Shown here: piece after piece, positions 33,131-45,055 of the stretch
How the letters are laid out: each line of letters opens with the position of its first letter
Numbering within the stretch: the stretch's first letter is position 1
Assembly (NCBI GenBank): GCA_050084985.1
Contig: JBITNC010000001.1
Coordinates: 169,322,001-169,386,000 of the forward strand
DNA from: Nageia nagi
Lineage: Eukaryota > Pinophyta
Direction of reading: 5' to 3'
DNA length: 64,000 bases
Notes under the pieces: model-generated
Told to the model about the DNA's origin: nothing
What the model saw: the letters and a program-made list of their open reading frames with translations, nothing else
Database searches by the model: none
Position numbers and translations under genes: made by a program

Positions 33131-33497
33131 GGTCTTGTCAAGTTGTCGTCCGGTCGACATGTGTGGTCAAGTCGTCTATCCTGTCATTGTCATGTGTGTT
33201 GTCAAGTTTGTTGTCTTGGGTCATCAGCATTGCGGCAAGATTATCAGCTTATCAGATGATCAGATATATCAGGCTATCACCTTCTACAGCAAAATACAAG
33301 GGGCAAGCATGCCCAAGGTAATATCAAAAGGGAGTTTTCTCAACCTATATCTAGTACTAATAAGCTTTATCATGATGTTGTTTAAGTTCAGAATGGTTAA
33401 TGTTTATCATTGCTTATCAAAATTGTTTGCTATGATATTGTGTTTTTACTTTGAATGCAAAATCTCAAGTCACCTCATGTTTCTTTCAATTTCACAT

Positions 33498-33512
33498 CCA
33501 AAGTGGGGCATC
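33498..33512 (+). promoter_or_regulatory. H1 polypurine tract
   Basis: CCAAAGTGGGGCATC directly before the 3' LTR start; primer for plus-strand DNA by family rule. Confidence 0.8.
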
Positions 33513-34536
33513 TGTTAACACATAAAAATGAATTTATGTTTTTAAATCAATAAATTAATGAAATATGCTTGGCCTAAATATATGTCTTGAATGTACTAAA
33601 GTGATAATATCAATGTTTGGCTTGAATATGAATATTGCATGGGTTATCTTAAATATTGCATGGGTTATCTTGAATATTGCATGGGTTATCTTAAATATTG
33701 CATGGGTTATCTTGAATATTGCATGGTTTATCTTGAGTATTACATGAATTATCTTGTTTATTGATGTGTTTATCTTAAATCTTGTGAATTAACCTTATTT
33801 ATGTGGATGCACGTCGACCTATGGGCGGTATTATCTATTATCTATATAAATAAGGGATCTAATAGTAAGTCCACAACAACAAGGATACACATGATCCCAC
33901 GTATGGTCTTGTAAGTGGCTACCCCTTAAGGTATCTCTTGGTACCGCCTACAAGGCTGTGGTTTGTGTGCTTCCTTTCGCGAGCTATCCTGACATCTACG
34001 ATCTATTTTGATATCACATTGCTATCTGAGACATCTGTATTAAAGCTCTGGACTTGATTGAGAGATTAAAAATCATCAAAAGAAGGCCGCCGGTGCTCCC
34101 TTATGAACCAAGAACACCACCGGCGCTCCATTATCTCTAAAACAGATCGCCCGCGGTCCTCTTTTTGCATCTTCACAGGTCACTACATTTTTGAGAGGCA
34201 GTTCATCATCAGTACATCGCCAACATCTTCATCTTCCGTTTTCAGGTACGTTCCGTGAGGTAAGTATACAAACCACAGTCTTGTTTGATATAATTACAAT
34301 TACATTTCTAAATTGGTTATTTTGTTTATTGTTATCTAGAATAAATTGCTATCTTTAGTTCAAATACAAATATATTGGGTTTGTAGATATTTACCTATTT
34401 ATTTATTTGCATGCTCAATTTTATTTGTAAACATTTGTGAGAATAAATTGCTATCCGTAGCTCAAATACAGATAATATTGAGTTTGTAGATATTTGCTTA
34501 TTTATTTATTTACACGCTCAATTTTATTTGTAAACA
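33513..34536 (+). repeat. H1 3' LTR
   Basis: 1024 bp like the 5' LTR, with about 25 substitutions and no indel that I could see. About ten of the differences fall in the 75 bp of the GC-rich dyad cluster. Followed by the duplication ATAAC. Confidence 0.93.
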
Positions 34537-34541
34537 ATAAC

Positions 34542-35788
34542 TATTTGGTGGATGAGGGATTCTTTGTCGATTTCTTTAAGAAAGAATATATTGCATGTGT
34601 TATTCTTCCATATACTAAGTGGTATGCTGATATATACAAGTTTTTAAAATATGATGCAATTCTAAATTCATGTCAATATGGGTTCCCAAAAAGAAGGCCT
34701 AAGTGGACAACAACAAGGTATGTAATCATTGATGATATTCTTTACAAAAAGTGTTTTGATAGAACATTACCTGGTGCTTGGTTGAAGAAGAAACTAGTAA
34801 GGCCATGGAGCAAGTGCATGATCATTTAAGTGTAGGTCACTTTAATGGTAAGGTTATCTTTCATAAGCTTGTAAGGTTATCTTTCATAATCTTTTAAGAT
34901 TGGGTTATTAGTAGCTATATATGAAAAAATATTGCATTTGTAATGTTAAGAAATGTGAGAAGTGTTAAAGGCATGGTATTCTAAGATTAGCTTCCTCACA
35001 TGAATTGGCTACAATGGTCTCCCCTTGGCCATTTTCTTTTTGGGACTTGGATTTGGTAAGAGTGATTATTCCTAAATCTAGTGAAGGATACAAGCTTATT
35101 TTGGTTTCTAGTTAATATTTCACTAAATGGGAAAAATTCATACCTATGAGGTCATCCAAAGGTTCTCAAATAGCAAAATTTTTTACTGATAAAATAGTTG
35201 CAAGGTTTGGAGTTCAATCTCACCTCATCATAGGTAATGGAAAGAATTTTAGAAGAAAATACATGAGAGAATTTTGTAATGCATTTAAAATCAAACAAAA
35301 GTACATTTTCATAGTTTTCCTATAGATCCAACATTAGGTTTGCAACAGGATGTACTCTATTCTCATTAGTATATGGATATGAGGCAGTCCTTCCTTTAGA
35401 GTTGGAGATTCCATCTTTGAGGGTTTATTTGGATGGTATTATTGGTTGAAAATAACAAATATAGACAATATTAATGTAATTGTAAGGAATGGATGAGAAG
35501 AGAATTCATGTTTTGGAACATCTCAAGGCATATTAGAAAAGAACTAAGAGGGCATATGCAAATAATATTAGACCAAGGGAGTTTCTGGTTGGTGATTTGG
35601 TTCTCAAAGAAAATCATCATAAAACCAAGGCTAAAAAAGAAGACAAGGAAAAATTTTAAATAAATTGGACTGGTCCATACATTATTAAGGCTAAGTATCC
35701 TAGTGAAGCATATAAGTTTAGCATCGTTGATGTAAGAGAAGATAGAATTTCCACTAATGCTATGCATTTGAAGCCCTTATATGCATGA
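34542..35788 (+). pseudogene. G2 integrase (broken)
   Basis: Resumes the G2 frame after H1 (YLVDEGFFVDFFKKEYIA), then YVIIDDILYKKCFDRTLP, the linker before the zinc domain. Core remnants are KFIPMRSSKGSQIAKFF, FGVQSHLIIGNGKNF (Gly where the catalytic Asp of SDNG stands) and [17 protein letters not shown]. The GPY/F motif appears as NWTGPYIIKAKYPSEAYKF and the end as MHLKPLYA with a stop at 35786. Many stops and shifts lie between 34827 and 35340. Confidence 0.78.
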
Positions 35789-37382
35789 GAGGAACCTATC
35801 ACTCATGTTTATTGGATTTTCTAATGTTCATTTTTGTTTAGGAGGTTCTTTTTTGGTCCTATATGATTGTTCCAATCCCATTTTTATTCTACTACTCTAG
35901 CATAGTGATTGCCTCTATTAATTTTTGTCTCTATAGCTCAACATCCAAGTTGGTCTATTATGTATTCTACCATAACTTGGAAGCATTATTGAGTATTGGG
36001 TCTAAGTGATGGCCTTTGGTTCAAAACAATTTATGTGATGTGATATAGAAAGTTTTATCATGGACTCTCTCAGTTTGATTCAGTTGATCATTCAATTGAT
36101 ACCTTGAAGACCGTGAAGATCTTTGGGATGATGATCTACAATTTTTCTAGATGCATTTTTGGGTTTCTCATTATCTATTAAATATAATGTTTAAAAATTA
36201 TGTTGAGGTTGGCATCTACACTATCTATGGCATTAGCATTGAGCTCAACATTTTTGCTAAGTTCTATGAATATTTCTTGATCATCGCATGTAAGTTTAGG
36301 TATGGTTTCTTTTACTATGTTGATATTTTTATACACTTAACATGTATATGTATGCCATTTATGAACTTACATTTTATTATTTGGAACATGTGATTGCTTT
36401 GAAAAAGTGTTTAGAAAATATAAAATTTTATCATATTTTGAAACAACTCCTTTGTTCTTGTTGAGTGGACAATAAATAACTATCACTGTTATGATTTTTA
36501 TGATCAGTATGTTTGGAAATATGATAATCCTTTGCGTTGGGCATTTATAGTCTTGTTTGGATTAATTATTGTATGTATTTACTTGGAATACATTGATACA
36601 ATCCTATGTATTATAATATGAAAACCCTTTGGGTTGGGCATTTATCACTTTATCATATGATACATCCACAAATGGGGTATTCTTTGCTTCTATGACAATG
36701 TCCAACCATGAATGGGCTAACTTGTTGTTTCCATGATGGTGTGGCCTTTATTTGAGCTTAGCACCTTTGTTTGTTGGGTTTAAACTAATCATCACTATGA
36801 TAACTCTTTTATGATCATATTTGTGAATCCATGAATGCAGAATTAGATGTTTATATGATGATTTTTAATATATGAATAGGATATTTGGTGCTTTCATGAT
36901 GATGTATACATATTTTATTAATTTTATCCTTTCTCTTTATTGTTATATATTTTGTCATGAAATGTTGTACATAAGTTCATGAATGGGATGCTTGGTTCTA
37001 TTGTGATGATTTCTTTTATCCATAATTATTAAATTGAGTGTTACCATGATGATATCATGCACTTGTGATTATTATTGCTCTTATTATCATTGTTATATCT
37101 TTAAGAGTTTTTCTTCACATATATGTTTGAAAAGAGGTTTTTTTTTTCTCTTTGTTATAGTTATTCTTTGCTCTCGGTTGTTGTCATTCAAAGGGAACTA
37201 TTACATTTCATAATCAAGGCAAAGAGGGGGCCATAAATATCATCAACCTTTGATGATCATATGACTTCACATAAAAAATAGGGAAGTAGAAAATTTTTCT
37301 TTCCTTATCTTTTATGTTTCCTTTGCAAACACAATTACACTTTAAATTCATTTCATTTCATTAAATTTACAAAGGGGGCATC
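35789..37382 (+). other. G2 noncoding 3' region with degenerate repeats and polypurine tract
   Basis: No coding signal. Between about 36400 and 37100 a phrase CATGAATGGGATGCTTGGTT plus TATGATGATG recurs in diverged copies of roughly 60-80 bp. The last 17 bases (TACAAAGGGGGCATC and neighbours) are the polypurine tract. From 36876 the sequence matches 49716 onward. Confidence 0.6.
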
Positions 37383-37882
37383 TGTTGACACTTAATTTTT
37401 GTCTACCTTAGGTGGTCTCATCAATTATTTTATTATGATTATATTATATCATGTTATGGGAGTTTTCTTGGTCCTTTCTCATGCAATATTCTTATTGATT
37501 ATTATGCTATATACCCCAACATCGATGCTTGAATATCCAAGGGGAAATTGAAGGTTATCTTGCATACATATGGGTAAGTATGATTGTAGGGAAAGTATCA
37601 AGATTTTAATCTCAATAACTAGTACCACTTCAAATTTTTGGTGTTTATCAACGCCACCTATTGAGATTGAGATCTTATTCTCACAAGCATATCTATTATT
37701 CCATATTTCATAATTATATATTTTGTTCAACTTGTCAATCATCTATTATGTTTTGGATCTTGGTTGTGAACTATACATATTTGGATTCCTAGCATTCACG
37801 CTGCCATATACATCGATGTTATTATTTGGGATCCAACATCCATGCTCTTATGGGAGTTCATATTATAGTTCTAATATTCTAC
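37383..37882 (+). repeat. G2 3' LTR, left fragment
   Basis: Starts TGTTGACACTTAATTTTTG after the polypurine tract. Matches 50223-50722 at about 85% by eye. Interrupted after CTAC by the composite insertion. Confidence 0.8.
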
Positions 37883-37899
37883 GAGTAAGTACAAGAAGA

Positions 37900-38355
37900 T
37901 GAGGTCGATGAAATTAACTCTTTTTCTAAATTAATCTCTAATTTACCAAGAACTCAAGAAGACACTTACAACATCAACACAATAGCATAATAACACAAGC
38001 TAATATCACAAATAACATAGATATAAAGTGGTTCCTCCCTCCTTGGGAGTACATACACTAACTAAAATCTTTTTATTCTCAAGTACCTCTCTTATAGAAT
38101 CTATCCTCTCTCTCCAAACCCTAAACCTAAAGCAAAGATTAATTTATAATTATACAATATGAGAGGGGGGTAACTCTATATTTATAATAAGAAACCAATT
38201 ATTTAACCAAAGGGTAAGGTTAAAGATTTTTTTATATTTGATCCCCTTCCTATTTTTATTCCCTTAATGGTTTAAGGTATCTAAAGATACTTTAAGCATT
38301 AAGTTAATTTACACTAAAGAGAAATATTACATAATATACATTACAAATTCTAACA
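37900..38355 (-). repeat. Copia D 3' LTR
   Basis: On the - strand it begins TGTTAGAATTTGTAATG after the polypurine tract TTAAGGGAGAG, and ends ACCTCA. Similar to the LTRs of copia A and C (GTGGTTCCTCC, GGAGTACAT.CACTAAC). A TATA-like TTATAAATATAG lies near 38168. Confidence 0.8.
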
Positions 38356-39060
38356 CTCTCCCTTAATGTAATATTGGGATAGAGTGTAGAGAAAATAAGA
38401 AAGAGAGAGTAAAAGAGAGTTCCCATCCATAGAGATATAAGTGGAGATGAGAACTTTTACATCTTTGAGAAATAGGCAAGATCTTAGTTTTAGACTCACT
38501 ACAATACCATTTGATAAAATGGATTATAATACAATCATTAACCACCACTGATTTCACTATAAGTATAGTTGATCAATCAATAAGTTGACATGTGAGCCTC
38601 CATGAGCCTTCCCACCCAAAGTAAGTAACCTGCATTCTCAAGATGAAACCTGCAAGATACATGCAACTTATAAACAAGATTAGTTAGATGCATTATATAA
38701 AATATTCATATCAATCATAAGATAAATGAACTAAGTAATGTCATTCATAAACTCATCAATGATGCACTATAAGTCGTCACAAAGATGTCAAGCTAATAAT
38801 CATAGTATTTTGCTATATATTAGAAAAATATGTGTTGATCAATAATAAAAAGAGCATATGCACATATGAATCACTCACATGTGGATAACCAAATAGTGCC
38901 AATAAATACATACTAATTCCTCATGTAGTGATAACAGAAACTAAAATGTATGATGAGTTCTTCACATAGAGCAAACTAACCACGAAGGTGTATATTTAAC
39001 ATCAACATTATATAGCAAAATATCCTCCTAAGGATGAAGTTATCATCATAAACATGAATT
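38356..39060 (-). other. Copia D 3' untranslated region
   Basis: No coding signal. Shares the motif GATGCACTATAAGTCGTCAC with 39247, 54572 and 58640. Similar to the region 54172-54906 of copia C. Confidence 0.6.
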
Positions 39061-40020
39061 CAACATAGAATTTCAAACTTCACTTCCCCTTGAGGATAAC
39101 TTCACTAACCATAAGAAACTTACAAAGTATGCATAATAAAGTTTCTAAAGCGATCTAGTGAATAAATCAAAAAAGTCAAAGTCAAATGAAAAAGCTGCAG
39201 TTATTCCATCAAGAATTTTCTTCCTATTATAATGTGCTTGGATTTATGATGCACTATAAGTTATCACTAATATGCCAAGCACATACTTATAGTCACCTAA
39301 TGAGTAATGTATAAGAAAGGTATACAAACAAAAATAAAATGCCCAACAACTTTATTAAGAAGGAAGAATTTACAATGGATTCGAAAAAAAATTCAACCTT
39401 TACACCCTTTTTGAGGACAACTTCACCAACCCAATAGACTCTCTAGAATTGGAGAAATGGGCTTCAAGAAAGGGGATTTATGAACAAATCAGTAGAGTTT
39501 AGTATTGATTAACAATACTACAAGTGTAAAAGACCATCTAGAACCTTCTCTCTGATGTGGGCTAGATTTTTACGTGCTTTTTTCTTTGATAGAAAATAGG
39601 ATTCTTTACCAAAGCAATAACTAACTAATTATCTGAATAAATTTGATATGGATAAACTTGCTCATATCCAATTTATTTTAGAATATGCCTCAACCAAATG
39701 GCTTCCTAGGTTGATATTACACAATATTCGGCCTCTATGGTGGAGAGAACAGTAGTAGGTTGCTTCTTAGAAGCCCAAGAGATAGCACCTAAATCAATGC
39801 TAAACATATAATTAGATGTTGATTTTCTATCATCTCTATCTCCTTCATAATCAAAATATAAGAATCTTTAGAAAATAAATAAAGGGAACTTGTCATACTT
39901 GAGAGCAAGATCCATAGTGTTCACAACATACCTCAAAATTTGCTTAACTACATTGAGATGCTCAACATATAACTTTTGCATAAAGATAACCATAAAATTC
40001 ATGGCAAAAGTAATATATAA
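39061..40020 (-). pseudogene. Copia D RNase H, with duplicated C-terminal segment
   Basis: On the - strand the block equivalent to NSVDLFTKPLLEAQFSKLRD of copia C appears twice: about 39390-39480 and again, more decayed, about 39061-39246. A copy of the 3' untranslated motif lies between them. The upstream part, to 40020, resembles the rest of RNase H (ISWASKK region) with many stops. Confidence 0.6.
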
Positions 40021-40925
40021 CCTAAAGATAGTCAAATAAAGAAGACTACCAATTAGTTTTTTGTAAGTTGTAGCATATGCTAACTAAGAGTTGGAACTAA
40101 GAGATAAAATGATTCTAAGAGAAATTGAAATTGTAACATATTTGCACTCCTTCATTCCAAATTTTTGTAAGATATCTAAGATATACTTGGATTGACTAAG
40201 ATAAGTCCAATCCTTGTATTGGTATATTTGCATATCAAAGTAACAGTGTAATAGACCAAAATCTATCATTTCAAAAATTACCTTGAGTTTGAATATGCAT
40301 TCTTATATGAAGATAATATTATTCCCTGTAATCAATAGATCATCCACATAGAGAAGAATCAAGATCAAGTCTTGTCTTTGGTTGAGCATATAAAGATCTA
40401 TGTCACAGAAGCATTTAAAAAACATAATATCCTTAAAGAATCCTAACATCATTTTGTACGAGGCCAAAGGTGCTTGTTTAAGTCCATATAAAGACTTCTT
40501 TAACTTATAAACAAATGATTCTTTACCTTTTACAACAAACCCTTTTGGTTGGCTCATGTAGATTTCCACATCTAAGTCACCATTAAGAAAAGCACTCTTA
40601 ACATCAAGTTGAAAAACTTTCCATCCCTTAGCTACTAAAAGAGTAAGGATTACCTTGATAGTAGGCATCTTTTCCATTGGAGCAAAGGTTTCCTCATAAT
40701 CAACTTCGTATTTTTGAGTGAAACCCTTAGCTACTAACCTTGCTTTGTATTTTTCAATTTCATAAACTTAATTGTATTTTATCTTGTAAATCTATTTATT
40801 ACCAATCATATTTCATTCATTATAATAAGGATCCAAATCCTAAGTTTGATTCTTCATTAGAGCCTCATACTCCACATTCATTGCATTCATCCAACACTCG
40901 TGCTTTGAAGCTTCCTTAAAAGATA
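40021..40925 (-). pseudogene. Copia D reverse transcriptase
   Basis: RVT_2 of Ty1/copia on the - strand: KYKARLVAKGF, then KVFQLDVKSAFLNGDLDVEI, YGLKQAPL, and ILLYVDDLLITGN with both catalytic Asp residues, then LSQSKYILDILQKFGM and ATTYKKLIGSLLYLTI. The stretch 40303-40677 is open for 124 codons. A few stops replace Trp or Gln upstream. Confidence 0.9.
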
Positions 40926-41160
40926 AAGGCTCATTCTTGCTATAAATTTTGATAAATAAGAATTTATTAATGGTCATACTTCTTTTTTTCTTTTATATTG
41001 GAGAGTTTTATTCCTTATGTGACATATCCACACTGACATCCATCCAATTAGGTGCAACAAAAGAATCATCATCTTCATCTAGGTTTTTATAACAAGTAGA
41101 CTCTTCAGGAAGTTCATTGAACTTTACATCCTTAGACATAAAGACTACTCTAAAGGAAGG

Positions 41161-41940
41161 TTAATATAGCTTGTAGCCTCTATGTTGATTATCATAGCCT
41201 ACAAAAATACACTTTTTGGATCTCTTATCCAACTTTTTCCTTTTCTCAAGAACAACAAAGTCATAAGCATCATATCCAAAGACTTTGAAGTAAGAGATGT
41301 TAAGTTTCTTTTCTAGCCATGTTTCATATGGAATTTTGCCTTCAACTACTTTTGTAGGATACCTATTTAAGATGTGGATCATAGTATTTATAGCTTCACC
41401 CCATAAGAAGCTAGGAAGATCTCCCAACATACATCTTACCATTTTCTAAATGGTTCTATTTTTCTTTTTTACTACACCATTTTGTTGAGGAGTGTAAGGG
41501 ATTGTAAACTACGTCTTGATTCCATACTTAGTACAAAAATTATTAAATTCATTGCTATTATACTCCATTCCATTATTAGATATTAACATCTTAATTTTGA
41601 ATCCAGACTAATTTTCAATCAAAGCTTTAAAATCTTTGAACCTATCAAAGGTTTTATCCTTGTGCTCTAGAAAATAACCAAATATCATCTTGCTAAAGTC
41701 ATTGATAAAAGTTAAGACATAAGATGCTCCCTTAAGTAGTTTAATCAAAAATAAACCCATCAAATATGAATGCACAAGCTGAAAAGGTTTAATTGCAGTT
41801 GTTTCCTTATCTTTCTCAAATATATAGGCTATCATAAGAAAATTATTTATCTAAAATATGTTGAAGCATATTTTTAGAAAGGTCCAACAAATTACCTTTA
41901 CCAACTTCCAAACTCATAATCATTACGTTATCTCTAAAAA
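41161..41940 (-). pseudogene. Copia D integrase
   Basis: On the - strand: DLSKNMLQHIL (pre-integrase), QLVHSYLMGLFL (first core Asp replaced), SYVLTFINDFSKMIFGY, then MVRCMLGDLPSFLWGEAINT and KCIFVGYDNQHRGYKLY. The rve core of Ty1/copia; the second Asp lies in the decayed stretch between about 41443 and 41607. Confidence 0.85.
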
Positions 41941-42325
41941 CTAATGCACCATTCATGAGGGAAGTTTCAAATATATAAACTAATCACTAAGACATTTTTA
42001 TCACAAGATTAGAAGCTATACAAAATCCTTCAAACAAATTCCTTATTTAATATACCACAAGATAAGATTTACTTGACCATGACATCTTAACTATAGAAAG
42101 CTATAAGTCAACTTCTTTATAAAGACATACAAATCATAAATAATGCTAATTTAACCATGCTACTAGTTAATATGCAAATGATGTATGAAGGTAGCATTAA
42201 TCTATTAACAAGGATTCAACTTTCATTAATGCATAAATGCACTTCCTAGTAATATAAGTAAATTGGCATTTATTCTTAATGGATAAACTTCTTACTAATA
42301 GAAGTAAAGTGGCATAAGATGTGAA
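41941..42325. other. Unassigned AT-rich DNA in copia D
   Basis: Where gag and protease should be. I see no coding match. Confidence 0.4.
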
Positions 42326-42640
42326 CCTTTTTAACAACTCTATCAAATTTTCAACCATGGAGAAAGGAGAACCTTTTTAACCACTCCATCAAATTTTCAA
42401 CCATAGAGAAGAGCCAATCTTTTTAACCACTCCATCAAATTTTCAATCATGGAGAAGGGTGAACCTTTTTAACCACTCCATCAAATTTTCAACTATAGAG
42501 AAGGATAAAACTTTTTAACCACTCCATAAAATTTTCAACCATTGAGAATAGCAAACCTTTTTAACCACTCCATCAAATTTTCAACTATGGAGAAGGGTGA
42601 ACCTTTTAACTACTCCATCAAAATTTGCAACTATGGATAT
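42326..42640. repeat. 46-bp tandem array
   Basis: Seven units of AACCTTTTTAACCACTCCAT plus CAAATTTTCAACCATGGAGA, period about 45-46 bp, in place of the missing gag of copia D. Confidence 0.9.
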
Positions 42641-42889
42641 CAATAAGTGTGCTATCATAATTTAGCAAGAGTTTTCATCCAAACAAAGATAAAAGAAAAA
42701 AATTCATAATTGTATAAGCTAATGTGCACATTTTCATCACAATCCATTAAAAAATGATCATTTGTACAAAATATTTGAATCATTATTGTAAACTTAATTT
42801 TTACATGAGCAAATATAATCAACATGTGCATAATTAGATATCCATATATCCAATATTTTATTATCACTAAATATCACTTAGGGGAGATT

Positions 42890-43320
42890 ATAGTTGAGAT
42901 TATTTTTTTATAAATTAGGCCTTCACCTAGATCCTAGGTCCTACCAATCTTCAATCAATTTGCCTTGAAAAGTAATATACTCTTACAAAGAAAAGTACTA
43001 GCTATTTTTCAAGGTTATGACATATGTTGAATTGGTCAAATTAATTATCTTGATTAAGTTTTTAATTTTCCTCTTAGGTCATTAAGATAATCCCTGAATG
43101 GACAGACAAATATGTGGTATCAAGCCTATCTATCTATATAGATTTAAATCCATACCAACAGAGGACTTAAGGGTAATTAAGAAGTATAAACTTTTTACCA
43201 CTTGGATCATCGAATTAAAAATCTCTAATGTGCCTTATCTTCATCTCATGGCTCTCCAAACAAGTCATGTTGCAGAATAAACATGTGGATGTGTTCATTT
43301 TAGGGAAAGTAATTTTCAAT
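42890..43320 (-). repeat. Conserved leader block of the copia family, copy 2
   Basis: Matches 12940-13430 and 63520-64000 (TTAGGCCTTCACCTAG, ATAATCCCTGAATGGAC, CAAGTCATGTTGCAGAA). It lies upstream of integrase in element orientation, with gag deleted. Confidence 0.7.
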
Positions 43321-43659
43321 ATTTGCGTACTTTATATATAAAGTAAAAATGCAAAATAATAAAATGTTTTAAACATAAAACTACATCCAACATCATCCAT
43401 AAGTATGAGCCAAAGAGTCTAATATGTTTTGTTACAACTCTTAATGGATCTATTTGCAAAGGTTATTAATTTTAAGTAACAACAAATGATCCTAAGAGTC
43501 CAATGGATTTTGTTACAACCCCTAATGGATCTCTATACAAAGGTTCATTATCAAAATTAAGGAATTCTCCCTCTTATTACTTAAAAATTAGACTTAAAAT
43601 AATTTTTTATTTGTAATTTATCATCAAAAAATTCATAGGAAAAAATATTTAAGAGAACT

Positions 43660-43990
43660 TTTATCCATCCACATGCATTAGGAAAAAATATTAAACCATG
43701 CATTTTAAAAAAATTTATCCACATAGATAATCATGCATTAGGATAAAATATTAAACTATGCATTTAAAAAAAAAGATTATCCACATAGCAATAATCATGT
43801 ATTAGGACAAAATATTAAACCATGCATTTTAAAAATAATTGTCCACATAGCAATAATCATGCATTAGGAAAAAATATTAAACCATGCAAAAATAAATTTT
43901 ATCCATCTGCATGTGTGTATAATAGCAATAATCATGCATCAAGACAAAATATTAACCATGCACTCATAAAAAAATTCTCTCTTTTTATCT
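43660..43990. repeat. AT-rich tandem repeat in the copia D leader
   Basis: About five diverged units of roughly 62 bp containing ATGCATTAGGAAAAAATATT plus AAACCATGCATTTTAAAAA and a CCACATAGCAATAATC block. Confidence 0.75.
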
Positions 43991-44107
43991 TAAATGCATG
44001 ATTAATAAAGTCCTTTATTATAATTTGCATTAAGGTAAAATGATAATTTAGCAAATAAAAAAATATTAACCTTAAAAAATTGCCCTTAATGAATTAAAAA
44101 AATTAGT

Positions 44108-44217
44108 TAAAAAAAAAAAAAAAAAAAAAACTTTAGACTTTAAATGGAAATTAATTCAACCTTTAGCTCATACTATTATATATATATATAGAGAGAGAGA
44201 GAGAAAGAGAGAGAGCT
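44108..44217. repeat. Poly(A), (TA)n and (GA)n microsatellites
   Basis: A run of about 23 A at 44108-44130, then TATATATATATATA running into GAGAGAGAGAGAGAAAGAGA at about 44173-44210. Confidence 0.9.
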
Positions 44218-44580
44218 AGCTCTCTAAAAAATGCATGCATGTATTTTTATTTTTTAAAAATGCATGCATGTAATATAAAGCACTCTAAAAAATGCATGCG
44301 TGTATTATTATTTTTAAAAAATGCATGCATGTAATATAAAGCTCTCTAAAAAATGCATTAACGTATATTTATTTTTAGAAAATGCATGCATAGAATATAA
44401 AGCTCTCTAAAAAATGCATAATGCATGCATGTAATTTTAATTTTTAAAAAATGCATGCATGTAATATAAAGCTCTCTAAAAAATGCATACATGTAATATA
44501 AAGATCTCTAAAAAATACATGCATGTAATATACAACTTTCTAAAAATTGCATGCATGTAATTTGTATGCAATTTTATTTT
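44211..44580. repeat. Tandem repeat with ATGCATGCAT cores
   Basis: About ten units of AATGCATGCATGTAATATAA plus AGCTCTCTAAAA, roughly 32 bp, some doubled to about 64 bp. Many units hold CATGCATG, the sequence known as the RY motif in seed-gene promoters; here it is probably incidental to the repeat. Confidence 0.88.
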
Positions 44581-44969
44581 TATAAACATATTAGTATTGT
44601 AAAAAAATATTGCAATAATAACATTATAATCAAAAAATTGCAATACTTTTAACTATATCTACATCAAGTAGAAATTTGTAAATTTAAGTTATAATAACAC
44701 ATTATTGCTATATTTAAGCAAATTTACTCAAAATTTGCAATTAATATATTATTGCTACACATTAAACAATTTTACTTTAAAAAAATTACAACTAACAAAC
44801 TATTGTTAGTAAAAAATAATGCATAGCAATAGCATAAAAATTGAACTAACATCTTAGTATAACAAAATAACAATGATATATTATCTACTTTGAACAAATT
44901 TTACAAAAAAAAAATTATAATCAAAGAACCAAAATTGTTAATAATATAAGCAAAATTTGACAAAGAACA

Positions 44970-45055
44970 TGGTAGAAGGAAGATTATACCTTCAAGCCTT
45001 TTTTACCACAACAAAGTAGATGGAGAAAGAAGAGGAATGGACACAAGCACTTTTT
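44970..45055 (-). other. Right end of the copia D leader
   Basis: AGGAAGATTATACCTTCAAG and GAGGAATGGACACAAGC match 15331-15390 of copia A, which there lies just inside the primer site. The primer site and LTR are lost here. Confidence 0.55.

Larger units (their letters stand above)
27020..34536 (+). mobile_element. H1: complete gag-only LTR retrotransposon (TR-GAG-like)
   Basis: 7517 bp between a perfect duplication ATAAC (27015-27019 and 34537-34541). Two LTRs of exactly 1024 bp differ at about 25 positions by my count. The interior has a priming-site position, a gag of about 745 codons, then no protease, RT or integrase. An antisense plant mobile domain frame, GC-rich dyads, and two satellite-like arrays take their place, ending in a polypurine tract before the 3' LTR. 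Non-autonomous elements that keep gag are known in plants as TR-GAG. Similar gag architecture places it near Tat. It is the youngest intact insertion in the window. Confidence 0.9.
37900..45055 (-). mobile_element. Copia D: decayed Ty1/copia element, minus strand
   Basis: Right to left: leader with conserved block, integrase, RT, RNase H (tail duplicated), 3' untranslated region and 3' LTR. Gag and protease are missing between about 41940 and 42890, and the 5' LTR and primer site are lost at the right end. Same family as copia A, C, E and F. Confidence 0.82.

Noticed and set aside
36151-36393. 80-codon frame rich in Phe/Tyr/Ile in the G2 3' region
   Set aside because: AT-rich chance frame inside noncoding retroelement DNA that also has degenerate repeats.
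42326-44580. Regularly spaced repeats resembling a CRISPR array
   Set aside because: Units are directly tandem without unique spacers, and the setting is a plant retroelement.
44211-44580. CATGCATG motifs as seed-specific RY regulatory elements
   Set aside because: They are part of a tandem repeat unit in a leader, so their number reflects array growth, not regulation.
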